DNA from: a virus
Strand: one strand, 5' to 3'
Length of the DNA stretch: 47,144 bases
IMG/VR virus record: IMGVR_UViG_3300047585_000266
Location: 1-47,144 of that record
Every line of letters starts with the position of its first letter. Position 1 is the first letter of the stretch. This document shows positions 40,610 to 47,144 of this stretch, one piece after another. The translations under genes were made by a program, and so were the position numbers. The notes beneath the pieces are model-generated. The model had not been told where the DNA came from. It did not search any database and saw only the letters and a list, made by a program, of their open reading frames with translations.

Positions 40610-43600
40610 GGCATCTGCTCACTTCCTTGCAATGCTCTGGTTGCTTCCGTGGCCTTGGCTTCTTTCGTGCCGCCCATCTGCGCCAGCTGCGCCCAGGTCA
40701 GCAGGATCGGGCGCCCATCAGCCCCTGAAACAAAGCCGTTATGATAGGCCAGATTCAATCCGTCATTGCGCGGCGACGTGACGAAGATGCCGTCGCGAGA
40801 GAAGTTGGATCTGGAATCGGCCTCGTTGTCGGAGAGACCGAGATCGTTGGTCTGGAGCGTGATGTTGCCGAAGGGATTGGCAGCGCGCGCCTGTTGATAG
40901 GCACCGGTGTCGCGTTCCATGTATTTGTGCATCGCGTCGTAGCGCGCGTCGGCTTCTTCGGCACTGGCGTAAGAGGGGAAGCTATCCCAGCCGGTACGCC
41001 GGACGTTGTCCATCGCGGTTTTGTTGGGGATGTCAAACACCTTGCCGTCTTCCGGTCGGGTCCATTTCTCGGTTTCGATCTTGCCGTTCCAGACCGTCGG
41101 CACATTGTAGAACTTGCCGTCGTGTTCCTGGACCGATTGATAGAGGCTCGAGCGCGAACCGTCCGGATTGTCGACACCCCCGGCACCTCTCAAATTTGTC
41201 AGGTGGCGCTGATAAAGCGCTTGTTCCTGCGGATTGAGGTTGAGATCAGCTTTTGCTTGCGGCAGGTTGTTCTGGAAGTCGACGCCACGCAACATTGATT
41301 GCCGCGCCTCATAGGCGCCGCGCTGGATCGTCGCCGGATCGATCGCCGGATCCTTTGGAATCCGGTAGGTATCGGCGAACGTATAGCGATTGCCGATCAG
41401 GTCGTTGAAGGCTTTCTGCGCGGCTTCCTTTTCGCCCATGCCGTCCTTGCCGACATAGAGCGAGGCCAGTTCGGTTGCGAGGTTGAAATAGCCGTTATAG
41501 TCGCGGTCGCGCTGGATGCCGACCATGGAGGATTTGAATGGTGCGAGTTCGGTATTGAGCGCGGTCTGCAGGTTGCGGGCGGTGACTTCGTTCTGTTCTT
41601 TAAGGATTTTCGAGGGCTGTTTTGCTTCTTCTTTCGGGAGTGTCAACAGCCTGCGGATCGCTTCCGGATCGGTGCCGGCCGCCGCGGCCTTGACCAGCGG
41701 CAGCGATCCTGGCGGGGCCAGTTTCGGCGCAACTTCAGGCCAGGCTTCGCCCCAGAGCTGCTGCTGCTGCTTGATCATATCGATGACGCCGACCCGGTCC
41801 TTGGGGTCTTCCGACGTCGCCGCGGTCGTGATCTTGTCGCGGATCGGCTTGGCATAGCTTTCCGGAACCACGCTGCGGGCTTCCTTCGGGATACCCAAGC
41901 GATCTTCTTCGGCCAGGATCTTGCTGGCGTAGATCTGCGCGTAGGCGGTCTTCATCGCGGGCGGGGTCTTGGGATCGGAGGTCAGTTCGACCAGTTGTGC
42001 GAAACTGGTCTTTCCCACTTCGGTCTTGGCCGTGACATAGGCCGCGGGATCGTCCTTCTTGGCTTCGTCATTGGCTGCGATTGCCTTTTCCAGGATGGAT
42101 CTTCGCTTGACCTGGTCGATGTAATCTTCCGCGCCCGGTTTGGGCACATATTGCGCCCGCAGTGCCGTGATCTCGTTTGGCGTCATCGAGGCCGTGGCCC
42201 TGATGTCGCCGCCGAGCTGCACCGTCGACAGATATTCCTGGTATTCTTTATCGCCGTCCTGCGCGCCGTAGGTGCCGATGAATTCTTCCCGTGCGATCGG
42301 CTTGGTCACCGCACCCGTATCCAGCGCCTCGGCCTTGGTGTTCTGGACCCGCACCTTGAAGGCGGCATCGTCCTGCGCCAGCGTCAGGCGCTGGGCGGCA
42401 AACACCTGACCGACCCTGGAGAGCGCTGCGTTCTGTTTCTGCGGATTGGCGGTCATGTCGGGATCGTCGAGGATCGCCAGCTTCAGTTCGCCCTCGCGAT
42501 GCGACAGCGCGGCGCCGTTACCGGCCTCGCCGGTCGCCAAAGATGCACCGTCGAATTTTTGTTGCCACATCGAGGTGAACGCGCGTGCCGGCGCATTCGG
42601 ATCGCCGCCGTTCTGGCGAATAGCCTCATCGCCGACCAGATCGCCGGCCCGCGTATTGGGTTGGCTCAGGAGCTTGGAGGCTCCGTTGGCGCCTTGCTGA
42701 TGGGCCAGATAGAGTTCGGCATCATCTGGGGCATGTCCAAGGTTCTTGGCGAGCACCGGGGCGTTCTTGGCCGACAGTGCGGCGATGCCGCGGACGGACT
42801 GTTCGGGATCGCTCCGGTTGGTAATTCCAACGCCAGCCGCAGTCTCAGCATCAAATGATCCAAGTCCGACATGGCTGGTACCCTTTCCTGAATCCGGATT
42901 GCCGCTGCTTTCCAGTTGCACGGTGCGCGCGACGCCGTTGGCCGACATCCCGCCGGGATTGGCCGCGGCGGCGGCGGCATAGGACGGATTGCCGGCATTG
43001 GCATAGGGTCGCGCGCTCGATGCGGCGATGCGCCGGTCGGCGTCGCTGATGCCGTCCTGCTGGTCGACGCGGCCGCGCAGCCGTTCGGCCAGTTGCGGAT
43101 AATCGGCGCCGGCGATGTCGCGGTTCTTGTCGAGGATGCGCTGTGCTGCGGCGGGATCCGTGACTTCTTTGGTTGCGATCTCGGCCTTGAGCAGGTCCTG
43201 CTTGGCCTGCGCCACGGTCTGGCTCACGATGGTGGGATCATCGCCGTATTTGAGCTGCGCGTTGCGCACGCGATAGTCGATGTAATCCTTGGCGTGGTTG
43301 ATCTTTTCCGGAGCGTTGTCGAGGTTGGCGACATAGCCGTCGAGCGAATGCTTGGCGCTGTCGTCGTTGACGCCGGCGACCCAGGTCTTGTACTGGGTCT
43401 CGGCATGCTGGCCGATGCGCTGCTCGGCATCGGAATATAAACGTCTGGTCTGGGCGTCGTATTCGAGCTGGGCCTGCGGCGAGGCAAGATTATTGCGCTC
43501 CTGTTCGCGCAGGTCCTTCAGCTGCTTGAGGACGCTTTCGCGCTGGTAGGCGGCGGCCGAGCCCTGCAGACCAAAGTAGCCGGTATCCGGCATCGGCTTG

Positions 43601-43905
43601 CCGTCGGGGCCCTTGACGGGGGAACCATCGGGTCCGGTCGCGGGTTTCGACGGATCGCCATAGAGCAACTTGTTCCGGGCATCGGTGAAATTATTGGTGG
43701 AATAGTCGGCGTTGACCTTCTCCTTGAACTGGGCGATGTCGAACAGCTGCGCCCCGGCCTGGCTGATACCAGCGCCGGCTTTCTCTTCGCCTTGCGCGAT
43801 CGCCCCGCCGAACGAGGAGGGATTGGCCTGGATATGTTGCAGATCGTCCGGGACTTTCGTGTCCGGAGCTACGGAAGGCAGTAGTGCGGAAGAGGCGTCA
43901 GCCAT
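40606..43905 (-). CDS. internal virion protein with lytic transglycosylase domain
   Basis: A 1099-aa protein. The transglycosylase (SLT-like) region spans about residues 315-440, with candidate catalytic E332 in LESSGNPD, then HVGLGSFD, YLAHQQGANGASKLL and a GLAxG-like fold. The large helical remainder resembles T7 gp16-type ejection proteins. A C-terminal block (SLYQSVQEHDGKFYNVPTVW, then PSYASAEEADARYD) is widespread in phage virion proteins. It opens the cell wall during DNA entry. Confidence 0.78.
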   Translation of the reverse strand: MADASSALLPSVAPDTKVPDDLQHIQANPSSFGGAIAQGEEKAGAGISQAGAQLFDIAQFKEKVNADYSTNNFTDARNKLLYGDPSKPATGPDGSPVKGPDGKPMPDTGYFGLQGSAAAYQRESVLKQLKDLREQERNNLASPQAQLEYDAQTRRLYSDAEQRIGQHAETQYKTWVAGVNDDSAKHSLDGYVANLDNAPEKINHAKDYIDYRVRNAQLKYGDDPTIVSQTVAQAKQDLLKAEIATKEVTDPAAAQRILDKNRDIAGADYPQLAERLRGRVDQQDGISDADRRIAASSARPYANAGNPSYAAAAAANPGGMSANGVARTVQLESSGNPDSGKGTSHVGLGSFDAETAAGVGITNRSDPEQSVRGIAALSAKNAPVLAKNLGHAPDDAELYLAHQQGANGASKLLSQPNTRAGDLVGDEAIRQNGGDPNAPARAFTSMWQQKFDGASLATGEAGNGAALSHREGELKLAILDDPDMTANPQKQNAALSRVGQVFAAQRLTLAQDDAAFKVRVQNTKAEALDTGAVTKPIAREEFIGTYGAQDGDKEYQEYLSTVQLGGDIRATASMTPNEITALRAQYVPKPGAEDYIDQVKRRSILEKAIAANDEAKKDDPAAYVTAKTEVGKTSFAQLVELTSDPKTPPAMKTAYAQIYASKILAEEDRLGIPKEARSVVPESYAKPIRDKITTAATSEDPKDRVGVIDMIKQQQQLWGEAWPEVAPKLAPPGSLPLVKAAAAGTDPEAIRRLLTLPKEEAKQPSKILKEQNEVTARNLQTALNTELAPFKSSMVGIQRDRDYNGYFNLATELASLYVGKDGMGEKEAAQKAFNDLIGNRYTFADTYRIPKDPAIDPATIQRGAYEARQSMLRGVDFQNNLPQAKADLNLNPQEQALYQRHLTNLRGAGGVDNPDGSRSSLYQSVQEHDGKFYNVPTVWNGKIETEKWTRPEDGKVFDIPNKTAMDNVRRTGWDSFPSYASAEEADARYDAMHKYMERDTGAYQQARAANPFGNITLQTNDLGLSDNEADSRSNFSRDGIFVTSPRNDGLNLAYHNGFVSGADGRPILLTWAQLAQMGGTKEAKATEATRALQGSEQMP

Positions 43906-43916
43906 TTAGGTTTGCC

Positions 43917-44504
43917 TCAAGAAATCGGATTGCCGGAATTGTAATTTGATACTGCAGGCGAGGTGATCGGATTACTTCCCGAGAATGGATTGGATCCGCC
44001 GGCCGTCTGCCATTTGAATCCCAGCGCCGAGGCCGAAGACAGAAGACCGCCGGCTGCGCCAATATCGGCTCCAACAGGGGCCTCTTCTGCGGTCAGTTGC
44101 TCAAGGCCTGCGGTTGCCTCATCCGACACCGCTGCAGTTCGATAGCCATAGGCCTGCAGGTCGGCATTGCTGAGCACGGTTTCGGTATCGAGCTGCGAGG
44201 CTTCCTTCTGGCCACTCTGGACCGCGACCGTCGATCCGGTATTGACATCGACCCCGGAGGCGGCCTGGCCTGCCTTGAGTTTGCCGGCCGTAGAGGCGCC
44301 TTTGAGCGCGGTCGCCGTGGCCTGGGCCTCGCCGGCTTCCTCGGCATAGGTGGCGTTCTGGCCTTCGATGGTGGCGTTGTTGCGGGCGACCTGGGCTTGA
44401 TAATTCGCCGCATTGGCCGTGGCCTGGCCGCCGGTAATGGCACCGACGGCGGAGGTGAGACCTCCCGCGACGCCTGCGATCAGTCCTGCGGTCGCAAAGC
44501 ACAT
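43917..44504 (-). CDS. internal virion protein, T7 gp14-like
   Basis: A 195-aa protein. N-terminal hydrophobic Gly/Ala helix (AGLIAGVAGGLTSAVGAI), then an Ala/Gln/Asn helical region and AGQAASGVDVNTGSTVAVQSG, a motif of podoviral internal core proteins. Such proteins form the outer-membrane pore of the ejection channel. Start overlaps the upstream stop (TGATG). Confidence 0.65.
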   Translation of the reverse strand: MCFATAGLIAGVAGGLTSAVGAITGGQATANAANYQAQVARNNATIEGQNATYAEEAGEAQATATALKGASTAGKLKAGQAASGVDVNTGSTVAVQSGQKEASQLDTETVLSNADLQAYGYRTAAVSDEATAGLEQLTAEEAPVGADIGAAGGLLSSASALGFKWQTAGGSNPFSGSNPITSPAVSNYNSGNPIS

Positions 44505-45055
44505 CAGGCCGCCTCTTCCCTGTGATTCGCCGCATGATAGCCCAGCGCGATATAATAGCCAGCGCCGACCGGATGACGCAGGTCCGGACAGGATTCGATA
44601 TAGGATTTGAGATAAGCGCGGGAGATGCGGGAACAGGCCGCGGCGCCCGGGCCGTCATCTTCGACGTGGAACCCCAGAAACACCGCCAGCCGCAGCGCGG
44701 CCTCGTCACCCCCCAAAACCGTGGTCGCAAGCTCGATCCTTGTGGCCATGATCTCGCGGAGCTGCCTCTGCGCCAGCCGGACGATGGTGGTCGGATATTT
44801 GATCGCAGCTTGCGTCAGCGCCAGCCAGACGAATCCGGTCGCCGACATCAGTCCGCCGGTGACCCCGCCCAATCCCGCCAGCGAACCGTCGATCGTCAGC
44901 GCCCGGCGCAACGAGGACTGCTCGAATACGGCGCGCAGTTCGCGATGGGCATCCTGGCCGACACGATCTGCGGCGATCGCATGCTCGGCGCGGAGCCGGC
45001 GCACCATCATTCCGCAATGGAAGGGACGGGCAGGGACGATGCGGAAATCAGGCAT
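44504..45055 (-). CDS. GNAT-like virion protein (T7 gp13 position)
   Basis: A 183-aa protein. The C-terminal half has AALRLAVFLGFHVEDDG, the acetyl-CoA-side helix and turn of GNAT folds, preceded by a hydrophobic helix (GFVWLALTQAAIKYP). Proteins with this look precede gp14-like genes in podoviruses and may be degenerate acetyltransferases. Catalysis is unproven. The start at ATG 45055 overlaps the 53-aa gene by eight bases. Confidence 0.5.
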   Translation of the reverse strand: MPDFRIVPARPFHCGMMVRRLRAEHAIAADRVGQDAHRELRAVFEQSSLRRALTIDGSLAGLGGVTGGLMSATGFVWLALTQAAIKYPTTIVRLAQRQLREIMATRIELATTVLGGDEAALRLAVFLGFHVEDDGPGAAACSRISRAYLKSYIESCPDLRHPVGAGYYIALGYHAANHREEAA

Positions 45056-45209
45056 TGGCGCGGCCCTGTTCCAGCAGCGCGAAAATATCCGGCGGCGGCG
45101 CGTCCTCGGAGGTCTCGATACCGGCGATGCGATCGACCCAATTGATCGGTCCGGCGCGCGGTTTGCGCGCGTCCAGGACAGAGCGATCAATGGTGAGGGT
45201 TTCGGGCAT
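45048..45209 (-). CDS. hypothetical 53-aa protein
   Basis: GAGGG five bases upstream and TGATG overlap with the hypermodification gene. Short acidic protein ending in a helix (DIFALLEQGRANA). No family recognised; probably a minor virion component. Confidence 0.5.
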   Translation of the reverse strand: MPETLTIDRSVLDARKPRAGPINWVDRIAGIETSEDAPPPDIFALLEQGRANA

Positions 45210-46078
45210 CAGTACCCTCTGCCCGGCACATAGAGGGCGCGTGGCTTGCCTTCGCCTTTCTTGACGCGCAGATATTTGTCGGTTTCGCAGAGGATGTTCG
45301 GCACATCCGAGAAATCCATCGCGACGGCGGTTTCGGATTCCACGATCTCATAGATCGCCCGCATTTCCTTCAGCGCTTGTTCCTGCGAGAGAGCAAAGTT
45401 GAGGCCACGGCCGTGCAGCCGATTTAGGCCCCGCAAAGTCCCGGGCCCAGCCGCCGCCCAGGTCAAGGCATCGCCAGCATGCTGCAGCAGGTGTGTAAAG
45501 CGCATGTCGACGACGGCCTGATAGGCCATGAACTGGCCCCAGCCGTTCGAACGCATGATCAATTCGTGGGTCCGGCGCAGCGTAGGGACGCCAGCGAGGT
45601 GCTTTTCGAAGATATCGCGACGTTTCCAGAGATCGCCGATCACGGTTTCGGAGATATAGGCCTGCTTGTCAGCGCCTTTAGTCGACGGTGCTGAGATCAT
45701 GTACGCGCCGGTATAGACCTTCTGGCCCATAAGCTTTCGCTTATTGAGGACCATCGTCATTTCGGTTGGCTGGAAATTTTCCTGATCCGGCCACGCACCG
45801 TCGCTGATCAATTGCGCCAGCGTATCGGGCCAGTTGATCTGCCGCCCGATGCAGAGCATCAGCCAGAGCATCGGATCGTCGTGATATGGCCCACGGATAT
45901 TTTCTCGAATCCAGATCGTGCCGCGGTCGTTCTCGCGTCGCACATTGCAGAAGCGATAGGTTGCAAAAATGGGATCGAGCGTCCACGGCTGAGCGTCGCG
46001 ATGGACCTCCTTGCGCAACCTGATTTGCTCGCGTTCGCGGACCCAATTCCACAATGGCTGATAATTCGGGATGCTCAC
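45209..46078 (-). CDS. DNA base-hypermodification enzyme, aGPT-pyrophosphorylase / 5-hmdU kinase helical-domain family
   Basis: A 289-aa protein starting at GTG with GGAGG seven bases upstream. Family signatures: LWNWVREREQIRLRKE, PWTLDPIFATYRFCNVRREN, GQKVYTGAYM, GWGQFMAYQAVVDMRF, GPGTLRGLNR and CETDKYLR. These belong to the predicted alpha-glutamyl/putrescinyl thymine pyrophosphorylase and 5-hmdU DNA kinase helical-domain group, which build modified thymines on phage DNA. No dUMP hydroxymethylase is seen here. It lies among virion genes, not replication genes. Confidence 0.75.
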   Translation of the reverse strand: MSIPNYQPLWNWVREREQIRLRKEVHRDAQPWTLDPIFATYRFCNVRRENDRGTIWIRENIRGPYHDDPMLWLMLCIGRQINWPDTLAQLISDGAWPDQENFQPTEMTMVLNKRKLMGQKVYTGAYMISAPSTKGADKQAYISETVIGDLWKRRDIFEKHLAGVPTLRRTHELIMRSNGWGQFMAYQAVVDMRFTHLLQHAGDALTWAAAGPGTLRGLNRLHGRGLNFALSQEQALKEMRAIYEIVESETAVAMDFSDVPNILCETDKYLRVKKGEGKPRALYVPGRGY

Positions 46079-46140
46079 GCCTCAACCTCCGCTATGCTGG
46101 TTTCGTCGAGGGGGGGTGCGTGGCGGGGAATATCAGCCAT
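46075..46140 (-). CDS. possible 21-aa leader peptide
   Basis: A 21-codon frame whose stop overlaps the GTG start of the hypermodification gene (GTGA). GAGGAC lies upstream. Too short to classify; likely a coupling peptide. Confidence 0.35.
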   Translation of the reverse strand: MADIPRHAPPLDETSIAEVEA

Positions 46141-46252
46141 CCAAGCCGTCCTCGAAATCGTTGAGTTCCTGGTCAAGATCGCTTCTGGTCCTGATCGCCG
46201 TCAGGATCAAGGCGACGGCGGCCAGCGTTGAGAGCATGATGGAATGCCACAT
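46133..46252 (-). CDS. 39-aa membrane-anchored peptide
   Basis: One N-terminal hydrophobic helix (SIMLSTLAAVALILTAI) and an acidic tail (DLDQELNDFEDGLDG). It overlaps the 21-codon frame by eight bases. Weak ribosome binding site. Confidence 0.45.
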   Translation of the reverse strand: MWHSIMLSTLAAVALILTAIRTRSDLDQELNDFEDGLDG

Positions 46253-46260
46253 TTTAGAAT

Positions 46261-46662
46261 CTACCTGCTCTCTTCGGAGGTCTCGATGTTGCAAGCGCGT
46301 GCGGCGTAGCGCCAGTCTTCAATAAGGACTGGCTTCGTCAGGGTGAACCAGCTCCGGTCCGGCGTCCGAAGGCCTTCGGCCAAGAGTCCGAGAAATGGAT
46401 TCGGCGCGCTCATATCCCGCTTCCAGGCCTCGTTCCACGAGATGCCACCCTTGATCTCGAAGCGATGAACCTGCCATTCGGGATAGGTTTTGCCGTGTTT
46501 CCGCTTGACGGGTTCGATACACTTTCGGTGCCAGTAGGTATTGCTATAGAGAGAGGCCGGCAAATACCAATGATACTTGCGCGGAACCAGCGCGCTCGTA
46601 ATCGAGACGCCGAGTGCGCGGGCGGCGGTCTGGAGGCGCCTCACACGGAAGAAGCGGGTCAT
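46261..46662 (-). CDS. hypothetical 133-aa protein with a capsid-like motif
   Basis: Basic N-terminus, Trp/Tyr-rich centre (PRKYHWYLPASLYSN), and near the C-terminus SWF followed nine residues later by DWRYAARACNIE. The same spacing and residues occur in the major capsid protein (SWF, nine residues, DWRYGARCCNID). Nucleotide similarity is also visible at that spot. It could be a capsid-derived or connector protein; true function unknown. It is coupled to a 28-aa frame by ATGA. Confidence 0.5.
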   Translation of the reverse strand: MTRFFRVRRLQTAARALGVSITSALVPRKYHWYLPASLYSNTYWHRKCIEPVKRKHGKTYPEWQVHRFEIKGGISWNEAWKRDMSAPNPFLGLLAEGLRTPDRSWFTLTKPVLIEDWRYAARACNIETSEESR

Positions 46663-46745
46663 GCGCGCAAATCCATCCGGTTGTGAACCAACAGCGGCGG
46701 ATTGACTATCTTATCGATCATCTCGGAACGGGCCTGCGGCAGCAT
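46659..46745 (-). CDS. 28-aa coupled peptide
   Basis: GGGGA eight bases before ATG 46745 and ATGA overlap with the 133-aa gene. Contains IDKIVNPPLLV, vaguely like the V-x-PP motif of portal proteins. Too short for a firm call. Confidence 0.4.
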   Translation of the reverse strand: MLPQARSEMIDKIVNPPLLVHNRMDLRA

Positions 46746-46790
46746 CACCATATCCCCTGATCTAGTATTTCGGCCATAGGAGATTGACCC

Positions 46791-47144
46791 ATGGCCATCG
46801 AAGTCCGCGAAACCACGCTAGCCACGGATGGCGACGCGACCACTGTGCAGCTTCATATTGCCGACGCGCCAGTATCCGATGAAACCGCCGCATTTCGTCT
46901 AAATCTCGTTGTGCGACTGCCGCGCTACAAAGCGCCACTTGTTTTCCAAGTGCAGCGCGAGGCGATCCTTCGGGCGCGTGATGCCCTTGAGAAGATCGCA
47001 GTGATGCACCAATATTCAAAACCATGGTCAGCGATGGTTCCTCAATTTTTCCCGTCGATACAATCGAGCATGAAGGGAAGCTATGGCTTGTCTTACGATG
47101 GCTACTCCCTCAATCCAAAGAATGGAGAGAGCCAGAGAGACTAA
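46791..47144 (+). CDS. isolated rightward hypothetical protein, 117 aa
   Basis: AGGAG eight bases before the ATG. The only rightward gene outside the early operon, and antisense to late transcription if the map is circular. Beta-rich N-terminal half (TTVQLHIAD, then AAFRLNLVVRLPRYKAPLVFQVQ), helix, then a polar tail. No family recognised. Position suggests a moron-type accessory gene. Its stop is the last base of the window, abutting the cement gene's stop at base 1. Confidence 0.55.
   Translation: MAIEVRETTLATDGDATTVQLHIADAPVSDETAAFRLNLVVRLPRYKAPLVFQVQREAILRARDALEKIAVMHQYSKPWSAMVPQFFPSIQSSMKGSYGLSYDGYSLNPKNGESQRD

Noticed and set aside
46573-46590. PRKYHW in the 133-aa protein matching PRRYHW in the portal
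   Set aside because: A six-residue match is too short to separate from chance, unlike the longer spaced capsid motif.

Overview
The window reads as the essentially complete genome of a short-tailed (podovirus-type) double-stranded DNA phage or prophage. The host is probably an alphaproteobacterium of the Bradyrhizobium/Rhodopseudomonas kind. This rests on high G+C, on an outer-membrane porin and a small secreted protein of the style common in that group, and on head genes resembling those of Bordetella phage BPP-1 (Bbp16-, Bbp17- and Bbp19-like). No ribosomal, metabolic or other bacterial housekeeping genes are visible. The host assignment is inference, because no host flank is present.

Layout. 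(1) 1-9.4 kb, leftward: packaging and head genes, in transcription order small terminase, large terminase, portal, small genes, Bbp19-like protein, scaffold, major capsid and cement. (2) 9.46-14.3 kb, leftward: an early/regulatory operon ending at an intrinsic terminator. It holds a replication-type helix-turn-helix protein, zinc-ribbon proteins, a SANT-like DNA-binding protein, an MT-A70 adenine methyltransferase, a PNKP-type phosphatase and a Cro-like regulator. A near-perfect parS palindrome lies at its head. (3) 14.3-19.4 kb, rightward: an early operon of about 16 small genes, most joined by ATGA-type overlaps. It includes an HNH endonuclease, a DUF6948-like protein, a Gly-X dipeptide-repeat protein and an XRE regulator. 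(4) 19.4-27.8 kb, leftward, lower in G+C: a cassette of fibre, tailspike and glycosidase-like proteins, nearly all carrying Sec or Tat signal peptides. (5) 27.9-31.4 kb, leftward: lysis genes (GH108-type endolysin, small membrane proteins) plus an outer-membrane barrel gene with its own terminator. (6) 31.4-46.7 kb, leftward: internal virion or ejection proteins (898-1814 aa class), a lytic transglycosylase protein, small virion proteins and a DNA-base hypermodification enzyme. (7) 46.8-47.1 kb, rightward: one isolated small gene.

Head genes run leftward off position 1 and the next late genes run leftward from the right end, so the window is best read as a circular map cut inside the late operon. 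Late transcription would then run 9.4 kb -> 1 -> 46.7 kb -> 19.4 kb. Three copies of a paired direct repeat (14-bp half-sites, 20 bp centre to centre) sit upstream of late gene blocks at 3.6, 27.9 and 31.1 kb. Two of them lie in a 116-bp duplicated leader whose hairpin covers the ribosome binding site of the endolysin gene and of the first exported-protein gene.

The most unusual features are the exported fibre/glycosidase cassette, the shared late leader and operator-like repeats, the parS-like site without parA or parB, the 369-bp Gly-X repeat tract, and the phage-encoded porin. I found no integrase, DNA polymerase, RNA polymerase, reverse transcriptase, tRNA gene or CRISPR array. Many genes shorter than 50 codons are annotated here from overlaps and ribosome binding sites.
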